64,000 nucleotides of DNA. Source: Candidatus Kapaibacterium sp. Its GTDB lineage: Bacteria > Bacteroidota > Ignavibacteria > Kapaibacteriales > UBA2268. The position numbers were made by a program, and so were the translations under genes. The stretch is taken from assembly GCA_026418625.1 (NCBI GenBank), contig JAOABA010000051.1, positions 1 through 64,000 on the forward strand, written 5' to 3'. The notes under the pieces were generated by a model that did not search any database, had not been told where the DNA came from, and saw nothing but the letters and a program-made list of their open reading frames with translations. Positions 9,301 to 17,670 of this stretch are shown one piece after another (the first letter of the stretch is position 1; each line of letters starts with the position of its first letter).

Positions 9301-10092
9301 CGTTTCTCTCCAATAGAGATTGGTAGAACAATGGGTTCCATTGAGTTTGAGCATAACGCAAAAGGCTCTCCTTCGAAAATTTTGTTGTTTGGTGAAGGTG
9401 TTAAACCTATTACTGATACAGTAACAATTATTATTGGTGATATAACGGGTGCCCCGGAACAAATAATTGAAATCCCTGTCTATTTAAGAAATGTTACTAA
9501 AACTTATAACCCATCGAATATTAGTTATTATGAATTTGATTTGACCTTTAATTCAACGCTTCTCGAACCGCTTGAAAATACTCTCAGTGACAATATTTCA
9601 ACTGACCAGAGAACTGTCAGGTTAAGAATACCTCCAGTTATTCTATCTGATTCAACATTGACAAAGTTAAAATTCAAAGTTGGGCTCGGTAATGACACTC
9701 TTTCTATACTAAAACCATCAAATGTTTCAGTTGTTGGCAAATCAAAGATTGTAATATATGAAAAAGCCGGTATTTTCAAGCTCGAGGGGTTCTGCGAAGA
9801 AGGCGGTCTTAGACTTTTCGAGCCTGACTCAAGATTATATTTAAGTCAGAATAAACCAAATCCATTTGAAACTCAAACCGAAATCTTTTTTGAGGTTTTC
9901 GAGAAAGGATTTACTCAACTAACTATTTATGACATATTTGGAAGAAATATTAAGACTGTTCTCGAAGATTATCTTGAACCCGGTAAATATTCAGTTATGG
10001 TAGATTCTGAGAATATGTCTTCAGGTATTTATTTATATGTGTTATCCACACCAACGCAGAAATTGAATAAATTAATGCAGGTTAAAAAATAA
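6376..10092 (+). CDS. Secreted mosaic protein: VWA, ASH, WD40 and cohesin-like domains with T9SS sorting tail
   Basis: A 1,238-residue exported protein with a signal peptide at about 1-22. Order: a VWA domain with an intact MIDAS DLSIS (90-94), about 84-255; an ASH-type beta sandwich (about 305-398); a segment with YSTDNGRTW (about 408-485); WD40-like repeats (about 487-785) with DGSKIITASSDRSFIIWD-type blades; two more ASH-like domains (about 804-1007); a cohesin-like domain (about 1012-1132); and a C-terminal SQNKPNPF...GIYLYVL sorting domain (about 1154-1238). The sorting domain predicts export by T9SS and attachment to or release from the cell surface. The ligand is unknown. WD40 repeats are usually cytoplasmic, so an exported set is notable. 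The next gene is also T9SS cargo. Confidence 0.85.
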   Translation: MRMKIISTIIILFIAVSNLWSSLYITERDFSNYPNVSIKLFPFNAQDLLINNLTKADFKILSNNKEQTPLDYSCPNQNPIDNISLVLMMDLSISSYDSLKKNFLTSKKIANQIIERIKTTSEIAISSFNAVSYLNREFTNNKTILTNTINSLNNTSGAIYDAGFLSEPTGSISIAKTGKNKKIILLITDGAGSASVSQIVNAANVSDISIYSICIGGHLSNDIKAITKQTGGYWFEGVSDSISIKNVINTFIYLSYNFKPCTLSWINELNCDDINNVEIINKRDSSNVKFSEKIKDQFKITLEITPPFLRFGAVPPGLSKSINVSFTARNGDINISSLNINNPRFVIDSGNITSPELLRNGTSHTIRIKFTPTDSAIVFDSLRINSDACKGKILYMTGGYPNTPPKERTLTLLAPNCGEKLLVGDTFTVKWTGLLPADVIQLEYSTDNGRTWDTLAKDMVGLEYRWIVPDKPSDSCLVRVVQLWPNNIGQTIDLHHYSSVNSANFNKEGDLIITASKDSLARIWNSNNGVEIFKLRGHTGFVNSAVIDQFDVFAVTASDDSTAIIWNVRTGDSLRTLRGHKHTVRSANFSPDGSKIITASSDRSFIIWDSNTGSPLDTVCCNDAELWFANYSPDGSVIFTTNNTGLVNFYDSNTLELIKTFNTRNGVIPYASFSADMKLFVTASWFGKALIWDYEKGDTLYSIAHDTSIVPLNSANFDYSGEYLLTAGNDFVANMWNAKNGSFIAKLLEHTSAVQSATFNFDRSRVLTSSWDSTAKVWNLKKRDLQTDSSDCVFSIIRPDVEAKDIDFGPLAFGSVKDSLITTFIKNRLPIELEIKDIDISGTNDKDFTLLDGFAPLKLAPGDSHSIKLRFLPTDIGDRLANINISLPGRTITKILKGNSYDPGLYVVTPVIDFQKVELGDFKDTLITAVVKNRTPFDIQISKISKLGPDTNQFAIIEGNLPVVLKQNQEHKMKLRFSPIEIGRTMGSIEFEHNAKGSPSKILLFGEGVKPITDTVTIIIGDITGAPEQIIEIPVYLRNVTKTYNPSNISYYEFDLTFNSTLLEPLENTLSDNISTDQRTVRLRIPPVILSDSTLTKLKFKVGLGNDTLSILKPSNVSVVGKSKIVIYEKAGIFKLEGFCEEGGLRLFEPDSRLYLSQNKPNPFETQTEIFFEVFEKGFTQLTIYDIFGRNIKTVLEDYLEPGKYSVMVDSENMSSGIYLYVLSTPTQKLNKLMQVKK

Positions 10093-10154
10093 TTTTGAAA
10101 TTAATAACAATTTTTATTAAATTATAAATTGAAATTAATATATTTTAATAGAAA

Positions 10155-11285
10155 TTGTTCGCTAAAATTAAATATTATTTTGTTCTTGTTTTACTCATCT
10201 ATCCGCTTTTAGCCCATAGCAGAGAAAACAATGACTACACAATAACTAAACTCGATTTCATCAAAAAAGATGTCATTCTTGATAATCTTGATGATATCAA
10301 TTTTGGTCTTGTGCTTTCGGGTGACTCTGTTATCAGAACTATATGGCTCACGAACAACAGTATTGAAGATGTCGAAATTGACAAGCTTTTTGTTCTTGGA
10401 TTAAGCGGAAATGCCTTTTCAGTTAATTCCTCGCCTTTAATTCCCGTAATATTAAAAAAAGGCGAAAAACTTAAAATTAACATCAAATTTGCTCCAAAGA
10501 TAATAAAAGACTTTTCTGACAGCTTAATTATTAATTTTATTTATCCTTTCCCATTTAAACATACTATTCACCTTTCTGGGTCAAGTCAGGTGAAGCACTT
10601 AATTTGGATTAGCGATACCTCAGCTGTGTTGGGCAAGCAATTAATTAAATTACCTGTAAAAATAAAATTCCTTGACGAATTCGAAATTTATAATAAATAC
10701 AATTACACCCTGAAAGTAAGTTTTGATGCCTCAGTTTTTTATCCTACATCCGTTACAAGAGGTAATATTGTATCAAATGAAATTATAAATGGAAGAAGGA
10801 TTTTGGTAATTCAGGACGGTGGTATTAGCTTATACAATTACCCGAGCGTTCTTACAGAAATAATTGGTGAGGTACTTCTTGGTGAAAATTCATTTACCAC
10901 AGTTGAAATTCTGAATTTTTATTGGAATGAACCTTGGATTGTTCCTATACCTTCAAATTCAAGGCTAAGCGTTAGCCAACCTTGTCAGTCTTCTTTGAAT
11001 CTTGTTCAATTATTTGAAAATCAGACCATAAAAATTTATCCCAATCCAAGCATAGAATCAACCAACATTGAAGTTATGTTCCCCGAAACGGGTATATATA
11101 ATATTCAAGTTTTTAGCTTAAATGGAAAATTGATAAAATTGGAATCTATTGATAACTCAATCCAAAACAAAATATCCAAACTTAATATACCAATAGATTT
11201 AACCGACTTCTCCTCAGGAGCTTATTATATTATTATCAACACGCCAACACAACAATTTAAAACATATTTTAGCGTTTTCAAGTAA
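10155..11285 (+). CDS. Secreted protein with ASH and cohesin-like domains and T9SS sorting tail
   Basis: A 376-residue exported protein. The start is a TTG at 10155, chosen because the next residues form a good signal peptide (FAKIKYYFVLVLLIYPLLAHS) and no ATG fits nearby. An ASH-type domain spans about 35-145, with the ILKKGEKLKINIKFAPK turn typical of the fold. A cohesin-like region spans about 150-285. A C-terminal T9SS domain follows (IYPNPSIESTNIEV..., about 298-376). It resembles the C-terminal third of the large VWA/WD40 protein 62 bases upstream, so the two probably arose by domain sharing and may be co-expressed. The ligand is unknown. Confidence 0.75.
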   Translation: MFAKIKYYFVLVLLIYPLLAHSRENNDYTITKLDFIKKDVILDNLDDINFGLVLSGDSVIRTIWLTNNSIEDVEIDKLFVLGLSGNAFSVNSSPLIPVILKKGEKLKINIKFAPKIIKDFSDSLIINFIYPFPFKHTIHLSGSSQVKHLIWISDTSAVLGKQLIKLPVKIKFLDEFEIYNKYNYTLKVSFDASVFYPTSVTRGNIVSNEIINGRRILVIQDGGISLYNYPSVLTEIIGEVLLGENSFTTVEILNFYWNEPWIVPIPSNSRLSVSQPCQSSLNLVQLFENQTIKIYPNPSIESTNIEVMFPETGIYNIQVFSLNGKLIKLESIDNSIQNKISKLNIPIDLTDFSSGAYYIIINTPTQQFKTYFSVFK

Positions 11286-11314
11286 AGTTTTTAGAAAGAT
11301 TTTTTGGATTTTAG

Positions 11315-12571
11315 ATGATTCAATCAGTAAGGGGAACGAAGGATATACTTCCCGATGATATTCATTTATGGAATTTTGTAGAAGGTGTTTTCAAAAAAAT
11401 ATCATCAAGCTATGGTTATTCAGAGTTAAGAACGCCAATTTTCGAAAAAACCGAAGTCTTTGTCAGGAGTATCGGAGAAGAAACAGACATTGTCAACAAA
11501 GAGATGTATTCTTTCCTTGATAGAAGCAATGAATCAATTACATTAAGACCTGAAGGAACTGCACCACTCGTTAGAGCTGTTATACAAAACTCATTAATAC
11601 AGCAGTCAAATTTATTAAGGCTTTGGTATTACGGACCTTTTTTCAGATATGAACGACCACAAAAAGGAAGGCAAAGACAGTTTCATCAATACGGGGCTGA
11701 ATGTATAGGCTCTGAGTTCCCAGAAAGTGATGCAGAAATAATTAGTTTAGCTTGTGATATTTTGAAAGGCATCGGCATAAAAAATTTCAAAGTTCTAATC
11801 AATTCTCTTGGTAATAATGACTCAAGGGATAAATATAGAGAAGAACTTATTGCTTATCTTTCAAATCATTTATCAGAATTATCCGAAGACAGCCGAAGAA
11901 GATTCGAAAAAAATCCTTTAAGAGTCCTTGATTCAAAAGATGAAAAAGATATAGAAATAACAAATTCGGCACCCTCGATACTCGACTTTTTAGATAAAGA
12001 AAGTATAGAACATTTTGAAGGTGTAAAAAAGATATTAACAAAACTTGACATTGATTTTACTATTCACCCGAAACTTGTTAGAGGGCTTGACTACTATAAT
12101 CATACTGTTTTCGAATTCCAAAGCTCTGAACTTGGTGCTCAGGATTCAATTGGTGGAGGTGGCAGGTATAATCAATTATTCACAGAGTTTGGGGCTAAAC
12201 AAACCCCCGCAGTTGGCTTTGCTTTTGGTGTTGAAAGGCTTATCATTATCTTGGAAAAGATAATCGAAAAAGATAAATTAGTACAAAAGCCTGATATTTT
12301 TATTGTTTCTGGCTTAAATCCTGATGATGACTATTATATAAGCTTGGTAAAAAAGCTAAGAAATATGAATCTTAAAGTTATTACAGATTTGAACAGACGC
12401 TCTTTCAAAGCTCAAATGAAGGAATCGAATAGAGTGGGTGCAAAGTTTGCTTTGTTATTGGGCGATGATGAAAAAAATTCTAATAATATTACTCTAAAGA
12501 GATTAGAGGACGGTTTTCAGCAAACCATTGCTTTTGATTCAATAGAAAATTTTAATTTCGATAATCAATAG
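11315..12571 (+). CDS. hisS: Histidyl-tRNA synthetase
   Basis: Class II aminoacyl-tRNA synthetase charging tRNA-His. It opens with IQSVRGTKDILPDD (residues 2-15), the HisRS N-terminal signature. Motif 2 is seen as YYGPFFRYERPQKGRQRQFHQ (about 108-128). The histidine-binding motifs LVRGLDYYNHTVFEF (about 252-266) and GGGGRYNQL (about 278-286) follow, with motif 3 GFAFGVERL near 301-309 and an anticodon-binding domain after about 325. The 418 residues are the usual length. Its TAG stop shares a G with the GTG start of the following sensor kinase, so the two are translationally coupled. Confidence 0.97.
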   Translation: MIQSVRGTKDILPDDIHLWNFVEGVFKKISSSYGYSELRTPIFEKTEVFVRSIGEETDIVNKEMYSFLDRSNESITLRPEGTAPLVRAVIQNSLIQQSNLLRLWYYGPFFRYERPQKGRQRQFHQYGAECIGSEFPESDAEIISLACDILKGIGIKNFKVLINSLGNNDSRDKYREELIAYLSNHLSELSEDSRRRFEKNPLRVLDSKDEKDIEITNSAPSILDFLDKESIEHFEGVKKILTKLDIDFTIHPKLVRGLDYYNHTVFEFQSSELGAQDSIGGGGRYNQLFTEFGAKQTPAVGFAFGVERLIIILEKIIEKDKLVQKPDIFIVSGLNPDDDYYISLVKKLRNMNLKVITDLNRRSFKAQMKESNRVGAKFALLLGDDEKNSNNITLKRLEDGFQQTIAFDSIENFNFDNQ

Positions 12572-13812
12572 TGGCAAAAACATCAAATAAATCAGTCAGA
12601 CTATTCTGGTTGCCTTTTACAAAATGGCAAATCAAACTGATTTTAATGCTTGTTGCTTTGTTGATTGTTTTTGCTGTTGTCATCTATACAAGAATCATTG
12701 TTGATGAACTCATCCAGAGAGAGCAACAAAGCATAAAATTATATACAGATATTTTCAAAAGAACTACCGACCCTGATGCTAATCTCGAGGATCTTTATGT
12801 TTTGATTGAGAAAATATCACCTACTCTCTCTTTTCCAATCATAACAACTGATGAAAATAATGTCCCTATATATCCTTATGAGCAATGGACATTGAACATC
12901 AATATAGACACTTCAAAAACTATTCAGGAACAAAAGAATTTCCTGCTGAATTATATTAACAAGATGAAATCGGATTACGAGCCAATTGTAGTAACGGACT
13001 CAGAAGGAAAAATTCTATTAAAGTTCTTTTATACTCATTCTGAGTTGATAGACAATTTGGAAATGTTCCCTATTATTGAGTTTTTCATAATTGCCTTGTT
13101 TATTATAATTGGATATATAGCATTCAGTAATATCAGAAAATCGGAGGAATCGAAAGTCTGGGTTGGAATGGCAAAAGAAGCTGCACATCAGCTTGGAACG
13201 CCTATTTCGAGCCTTCTCGCTTGGATTGAAATCATTAAATATAACAGGGATCAACCTGAAAAGCTGAATGAAACACTCGATGAGATGCAAAAAGATGTAG
13301 AGCGGCTCAATATGATTGCAACAAGATTTTCTAAGATTGGCTCTCTTCCCGAAAGAAAAAGGGTCAATATCTCAGAAATTTTGGATAATGTTTGTAACTA
13401 CTTCGAAAAAAGAATGCCCCATCTTGGTAAAAAAATAAAAATCGAAAGAAACTTTCAAAAAAACCTTTATTCAGATTTAAATGCAGAGCTTTTTCAATGG
13501 GTTATTGAGAATTTACTCAAAAATTCGGCTGAAGCTATCGAATCAAAAAACGGCAGAGTTTCAATTGAACTGGCAGAGCTTTCCAGAAACAAGATTGTTA
13601 TAACTGTGTCTGACAATGGAAAAGGTATGACCCTCAAGCAAAAAAGACAGATTTTCTATCCCGGATTTACAACAAAAAAACGTGGCTGGGGACTTGGTCT
13701 AACGCTCAGTAAAAGAATCATCGAGGATTATCATAATGGAAGAATTTTTGTGAAGGAAAGTTCGATTGGAAAAGGCACTACTTTCCAGATTGAACTCGAT
13801 AAATCTCCTTAA
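12571..13812 (+). CDS. Membrane sensor histidine kinase (orphan)
   Basis: A 413-residue two-component sensor. The GTG start overlaps the hisS stop by one base. TM1 spans about 22-43, a periplasmic domain 44-164, and TM2 about 165-188. The H-box AKEAAHQLGTPISSLLAW places the phosphorylated His at 206. The ATPase domain has the N-box IENLLKNSAEAIE, G1 box VSDNGKGM and G2 box GWGLGLTLSKRI. No HAMP domain is obvious between TM2 and the H-box. There is no response regulator nearby, so the partner and signal are unknown. The 3' end overlaps the convergent lipoprotein gene by four bases. Confidence 0.9.
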   Translation: MAKTSNKSVRLFWLPFTKWQIKLILMLVALLIVFAVVIYTRIIVDELIQREQQSIKLYTDIFKRTTDPDANLEDLYVLIEKISPTLSFPIITTDENNVPIYPYEQWTLNINIDTSKTIQEQKNFLLNYINKMKSDYEPIVVTDSEGKILLKFFYTHSELIDNLEMFPIIEFFIIALFIIIGYIAFSNIRKSEESKVWVGMAKEAAHQLGTPISSLLAWIEIIKYNRDQPEKLNETLDEMQKDVERLNMIATRFSKIGSLPERKRVNISEILDNVCNYFEKRMPHLGKKIKIERNFQKNLYSDLNAELFQWVIENLLKNSAEAIESKNGRVSIELAELSRNKIVITVSDNGKGMTLKQKRQIFYPGFTTKKRGWGLGLTLSKRIIEDYHNGRIFVKESSIGKGTTFQIELDKSP

Positions 13813-14321
13813 TAATTTGACTCATCTCGCCAAATACTTATTTTCCATTCATCATCTACTGAATTCCGCTTTATTCTCAAATTCACTCTTCCCTGCAATC
13901 TAACTACATCCGATGGAGAAAAAACAATATTAAGAATAAATCCTCTCGATATGTCTTTTATCAATGAATCACCAATCGAGAGAACAACTTCATTCCAAAT
14001 CAAATCTAAATTTTGAGCTGCCTGAAACAAACCCGCAGTGGAACGCATATCTTCCTCTCTACCCCAAGTCCGATTTGTCCCTTGATCATAATTCCAGTAT
14101 ACAAATGTAAAATCATCGGCTAACAAGTTACCATAAACCAAAGTATCTTTGAAAACATAGGCATATCGAAAATTTTTGAATAGTCCTTCAACTGTTTTTT
14201 GGTCTCCAATTATGTCAGAAGTGTTATTTGAATCATCGAGGGTTGGTGCAAAAGGATTAATGCAGGATTGCAAAATTGCAAAGGTAAAAATTATAAATAG
14301 TATATAAAGAGTTTTCTTCAA
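13809..14321 (-). CDS. Predicted lipoprotein of unknown function
   Basis: A 170-residue protein starting with a short basic N-region and a hydrophobic stretch that ends in the lipobox LQSC (Cys20), so it should be lipidated and held in the outer or inner membrane. The mature part has a compact alpha+beta look with TVEGLFKNFRYAYVFKDTLVYGNLLADDFTF, resembling a small SnoaL/NTF2-like fold. That resemblance is weak and is inference only. It sits tail to tail with the sensor kinase (four-base overlap) and 24 bases downstream of the glycosyltransferase pair on its own strand, so it may be the last gene of that minus-strand unit. Confidence 0.7.
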   Translation of the reverse strand: MKKTLYILFIIFTFAILQSCINPFAPTLDDSNNTSDIIGDQKTVEGLFKNFRYAYVFKDTLVYGNLLADDFTFVYWNYDQGTNRTWGREEDMRSTAGLFQAAQNLDLIWNEVVLSIGDSLIKDISRGFILNIVFSPSDVVRLQGRVNLRIKRNSVDDEWKISIWRDESNY

Positions 14322-14345
14322 TTTCTATTGAAAATAAATATTAAT

Positions 14346-15560
14346 TTATATCAGTTTTGCTAATTTTTTATAATTTTCAATCATTATAATTACGTTTGAT
14401 TTCCAAGAAAAGTTTGACAAAGAGAACTTTCGGGCATTTTCACCTAAATCTTTTATCATATTCAAATTTTTAGATAACTGCAAAATATTTTCGGAAAACT
14501 CATTCGCATCGTTACATATAATCAGTCCATTTTCTGCTTTTGCATTTATTCCTTCAGCTGCTATCGAAGTCGCTAAAACAGGTAATTTCATTGCCATAGC
14601 TTCTATAATTTTAATCCTTATTCCAGAGCCAACAAATAATGGAACTATATATATTCCAGCTTTATTTAAATATGGTCGCACGTCATCCACATATCCAATG
14701 ACATTCACTCCTTCACTTTCATAATTTCGGAGAAAATCGGGAATATCTTTACCAATTAAGGATAGTTTTATGTTAGGATTTTGCTTTCTTACTATAGGAA
14801 GAACATTTTTTTTGAACCACAAAAGACCATCAAGGTTATGTTTCCACGAGAAAACAGTTGCAATGATTAATTCATTGGGATTTCTTTCCACAGTTTCGTC
14901 TGGCACCCAAAATGTATCGTCAATTCCGGGTCCGGAAACAACTTGTTTAGAATCAGGTGATAGTTCTAAAGCTAATTTTTTGTCAACTTCGGTTATTGGA
15001 AAGCAAACATCGAACTCTGAATAAATCCTGCTTTCAAATCTTTTTAACAATTCTGCTTGATGTTGGATGTATATTCTTTTTGGATGATTTTTTGGTAATA
15101 TTTCAGCATATCTCTTCCAAATCATAAATTCAATATTATGTAACCTTATACCGATTGGCTTATGAGTCATTTTTTTAAGATACAAAGCAATTGGTGCCAT
15201 TGCAGTATGATCTGTATGAATTACATCAAAATCATTTTTTTCAATGATCTCATCAAAATATCTCAGAACTTTTCTTTCAGAATGTTTTTGAATATAGATT
15301 GATTTATTTGTAAATATTGATTTAATTATTCTTGGGATTGTATTCTTGGTTGAATGCTCTAACAGAAGTGGGTTTGAATACTTTTTCAATTCTTCAACTG
15401 AGTTTCCTGAAACTTCTTCATTTATAAAAGTAAAGAAAGAAACCTCACATCCTTGGCGAAAGAATTCAATAAGTATATTACCGATTCCAATCTTGCCGCC
15501 ATCATCCATCGGGAAAGGGAATCTGGGAGAAAGCTGCAAAATTTTCAATTTTCTACTCAT
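14346..15560 (-). CDS. Glycosyltransferase, GT4-like (GT-B fold)
   Basis: A 404-residue GT-B enzyme. The N-terminal half has the LQLSPRFPFPMDDGGKIG acceptor loop (about 8-25) and DVIHTDHTAMAPIALYL (about 115-131). The C-terminal half has the nucleotide-sugar site VPLFVGSGIRIKIIEAMAMK (about 301-320), matching the E-x7-E region of group 1 transferases. It should add a sugar to a cell-surface glycan in the cytoplasm; donor and acceptor cannot be read from sequence. Its start overlaps the end of the upstream GT2 gene by eight bases, so the two form one transcription unit. Confidence 0.85.
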   Translation of the reverse strand: MSRKLKILQLSPRFPFPMDDGGKIGIGNILIEFFRQGCEVSFFTFINEEVSGNSVEELKKYSNPLLLEHSTKNTIPRIIKSIFTNKSIYIQKHSERKVLRYFDEIIEKNDFDVIHTDHTAMAPIALYLKKMTHKPIGIRLHNIEFMIWKRYAEILPKNHPKRIYIQHQAELLKRFESRIYSEFDVCFPITEVDKKLALELSPDSKQVVSGPGIDDTFWVPDETVERNPNELIIATVFSWKHNLDGLLWFKKNVLPIVRKQNPNIKLSLIGKDIPDFLRNYESEGVNVIGYVDDVRPYLNKAGIYIVPLFVGSGIRIKIIEAMAMKLPVLATSIAAEGINAKAENGLIICNDANEFSENILQLSKNLNMIKDLGENARKFSLSNFSWKSNVIIMIENYKKLAKLI

Positions 15561-16506
15561 TGTTGTTTTGTTTAAACATTTTCTTCAATTTGTTCAGAAT
15601 AACCTGTTTGAAAAATCTCATTTGATTATGTGAAACACTCACCCCGAGTGTTATATCATTAATTTTTTCTGGTGGGACAACGTTCCTTTCATTTCGGTAA
15701 GTATAAAACATTATTGACAGCATACCAAAGAAACCCTCAAAGATGGCTGAGAGAGGGATTTTCGTAAAAATCGCAAGAAGAATCTGAAAAAAAATTATCT
15801 GTGCGGAACGCCACAAAGCTTGCCCAAATGGAAAATACCGCCAATTATATCGAATATACTGTTTGGAAGCCATTACCCAGCGATTTGCATTGTTTCGGTC
15901 AAGCGGCGAAGCAAAATGTAGCGTCCTAATATTAGGAAAATATCTAACATTAAAACCAGCAATTATTGCCCTTGTGCAAAAATCCAATTCCTCAAAACCA
16001 AATTCCCAGAAACCACCAATTTTATCAAATACCTTTCTTTTAATCGCAGCGCCTGTCCCCGGAAAAAAGTTTGCTTTGTAACCATTTTCAGGAACATTAG
16101 TCTTATCAATCGGCAAAGGATACCAGTCCCAAGGCTGATTTCCTTTTCTTACTTCAATATCTTCAGTGGCAATAATATCAATATCAGGGTGTTTCGAAAA
16201 AATTTCTGCGACCCTTTCAAAAGTATCCGGTGACTCAGGATAGGAATCACTGTCCGTTCGCCAGATAATATCACCCGAGGACATTTCAACACCCAAATTG
16301 ATTGTTCTAATGTCAAAATTATCCGGGAGCCAAAGGTATTTGATTTCTGGATAGTCCTTTTTCATCATCTCCCTTGTTCCATCGTTCGAAGCATTATCTA
16401 TTACAATAATTTCCTTGTTTTCGTAAGTTTGAGCAAGGTATCCTTCGATGGAGCGTTTTACATCTTCTTTTCTGTTTCTTGTTACAATAACAACGCTAAA
16501 CTTCAT
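15553..16506 (-). CDS. Glycosyltransferase family 2 with C-terminal membrane segment
   Basis: About 317 residues from the ATG at 16506. An upstream in-frame TTG at 16518 would add four residues, but the GT-A fold normally begins directly with a strand such as FSVVIVTRNRKEDV, as here. EIIVIDNASNDGT (about 30-42) and the donor/metal site IIWRTDSDSYPE (about 80-91) are GT2 hallmarks, and FPGTGAAIKRKVFDKIGGF follows at about 145-163. A hydrophobic stretch near the C-terminus (about 235-270) suggests membrane attachment. It precedes and overlaps the GT4 gene, and both probably build a surface glycan. Confidence 0.88.
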   Translation of the reverse strand: MKFSVVIVTRNRKEDVKRSIEGYLAQTYENKEIIVIDNASNDGTREMMKKDYPEIKYLWLPDNFDIRTINLGVEMSSGDIIWRTDSDSYPESPDTFERVAEIFSKHPDIDIIATEDIEVRKGNQPWDWYPLPIDKTNVPENGYKANFFPGTGAAIKRKVFDKIGGFWEFGFEELDFCTRAIIAGFNVRYFPNIRTLHFASPLDRNNANRWVMASKQYIRYNWRYFPFGQALWRSAQIIFFQILLAIFTKIPLSAIFEGFFGMLSIMFYTYRNERNVVPPEKINDITLGVSVSHNQMRFFKQVILNKLKKMFKQNNNE

Positions 16507-16619
16507 TATCCAAATCAAAATTTCTGAAAAAACAAATATATTAATTTTTTAGCTTAGCTCTTGATTTTGGCTTGATTTTTACATTAATTTTGTTGTTGAT
16601 TATTTTGAAATTCTCCGTT

Positions 16620-16940
16620 ATGGGACTCAAGAAAAAAATATATCACGATATTAAACCGATGTTGAAGAAGCCTTTTCTTCCGGCTGTTGTTTTAATAACT
16701 ACAACAATAGTCGGAACAATTGGCTATTATATCCTTTGGATAGATGAGTATGATGCAACCCTTTTTGATGCATTTTATATGACTTTTATAACAATCGCAA
16801 CAATAGGTTATGCTGAAATTTTTCCTTTGGATATATTTGGCAGAATTTTTACAGTAATAATTGCTCTTGTTGGCATATCAAGTCTGTTTTTTTATGTTTA
16901 CCATTGTTATGGAAAACCTCTTTATTCTTCAAATCAATAA
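16620..16940 (+). CDS. K+ channel pore module (5' part of a frameshifted gene)
   Basis: About 106 residues from the ATG at 16620; an in-frame TTG at 16572 would add 16. It carries TM1 (about 17-38), a pore helix, the selectivity filter TIATIGYAEIFP (TxGY-type) and most of TM2 (IFTVIIALVGISSLFF). It then runs through an out-of-frame tail (YVYHCYGKPLYSSNQ) to a stop at 16940. Removing one T from the run at 16887-16893 joins it to the next reading frame as ...GISSLFFMFTIVMENL..., the pattern of intact 2TM-RCK channels. It is therefore the front half of one gene rather than a complete protein. It is read as a K+ channel of the plasma membrane. Confidence 0.8.
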   Translation: MGLKKKIYHDIKPMLKKPFLPAVVLITTTIVGTIGYYILWIDEYDATLFDAFYMTFITIATIGYAEIFPLDIFGRIFTVIIALVGISSLFFYVYHCYGKPLYSSNQ

Positions 16941-17670
16941 TTATGGGAGAAAGAAAAAAATGTTGAAAACTGTTGAAAATTTGAAAAATCATACCATTTT
17001 AATTGGATATGGCAGAGTAGGACAATTAGCAGCTTTAGAATTACTAAAAAATAATGAGCAATTTGTTGTAATTGATGATGATTTCAAAGAAGAAGATATA
17101 ATAAATCAAAGGGAATCATTATTAAAAATCAAAGGTGATGCTACTCACGACGAAGTTCTGATTAAAGCCGGTGTAGAAAGGGCTAAAGGTCTTATAATTG
17201 CAACAGGTAATGCAGCGACGAATGTGTTTGTTGTTTTAAGTGCAAAAGTTCTTAATCCAAATCTTACAATTGTTGCTCGTTGTGATGAACACGAAAGCAT
17301 AGAAAAGCTCAAAAGAGCTGGAGCAAATCAAATTGTTAATCCTTTCTCGATTGGTGGGCAAAGGCTCGCACATCATATTATTAACCCCAATGTTATTGAT
17401 TTTGTTGAAACAAATTTCGGAACCGGCGAAGAAAAATTTAATATCGAAAATATTAAAATTCCAGAAAATTCAGTTTGGAAAAATCAAACATTAAAAGAGA
17501 TGAGAATCAGAGAACAAACTGGTGTTACAATTTTAGCAATAAAAAGAAATGACAAAACAATACTCAATCCACCGAGTGATTTCAAAGTCAATGATGGTGA
17601 TGAATTTCTTGCTTTTGGAACTTTGAGGGATTTGCAAAAAGTAGAAAGAATGTTATTAAAAATTAGCTGA
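16861..17670 (+). CDS. K+ channel RCK/TrkA domain (3' part of a frameshifted gene)
   Basis: This frame overlaps the pore fragment. Its genuine sequence begins around VMENLFILQINNYGRKKK, the end of TM2 and the linker. The first dozen residues of the open frame are out-of-frame noise. The NAD-binding RCK N domain shows ILIGYGRVGQLAALELL (GxGxxG, near residues 46-62) and VVIDDDF. The RCK C domain ends at KVERMLLKIS. An ATG at 16960 (MLKTVENLKNH) could start a stand-alone RCK protein, as some archaeal channels make from an internal start. Its 3' end overlaps the convergent HAD gene by eight bases. The gating ligand is unknown. Confidence 0.8.
   Translation: MLLLAYQVCFFMFTIVMENLFILQINNYGRKKKMLKTVENLKNHTILIGYGRVGQLAALELLKNNEQFVVIDDDFKEEDIINQRESLLKIKGDATHDEVLIKAGVERAKGLIIATGNAATNVFVVLSAKVLNPNLTIVARCDEHESIEKLKRAGANQIVNPFSIGGQRLAHHIINPNVIDFVETNFGTGEEKFNIENIKIPENSVWKNQTLKEMRIREQTGVTILAIKRNDKTILNPPSDFKVNDGDEFLAFGTLRDLQKVERMLLKIS
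16887..16893 (+). other. Run of seven T at the frameshift joining the two channel fragments
   Basis: The run lies at the exact place where the TM2 reading must move by one base. With six T the two frames fuse seamlessly. The candidates are a sequencing error in the homopolymer, a true inactivating insertion, or transcript slippage that restores a fraction of full-length channel. Confidence 0.7.

Noticed and set aside
16861-17670. Independent two-gene reading of the K+ channel (separate pore and RCK genes)
   Set aside because: The sequence joins into one normal channel when one T is dropped, and the pore fragment's tail is out-of-frame noise. Separate genes remain possible but are less likely.
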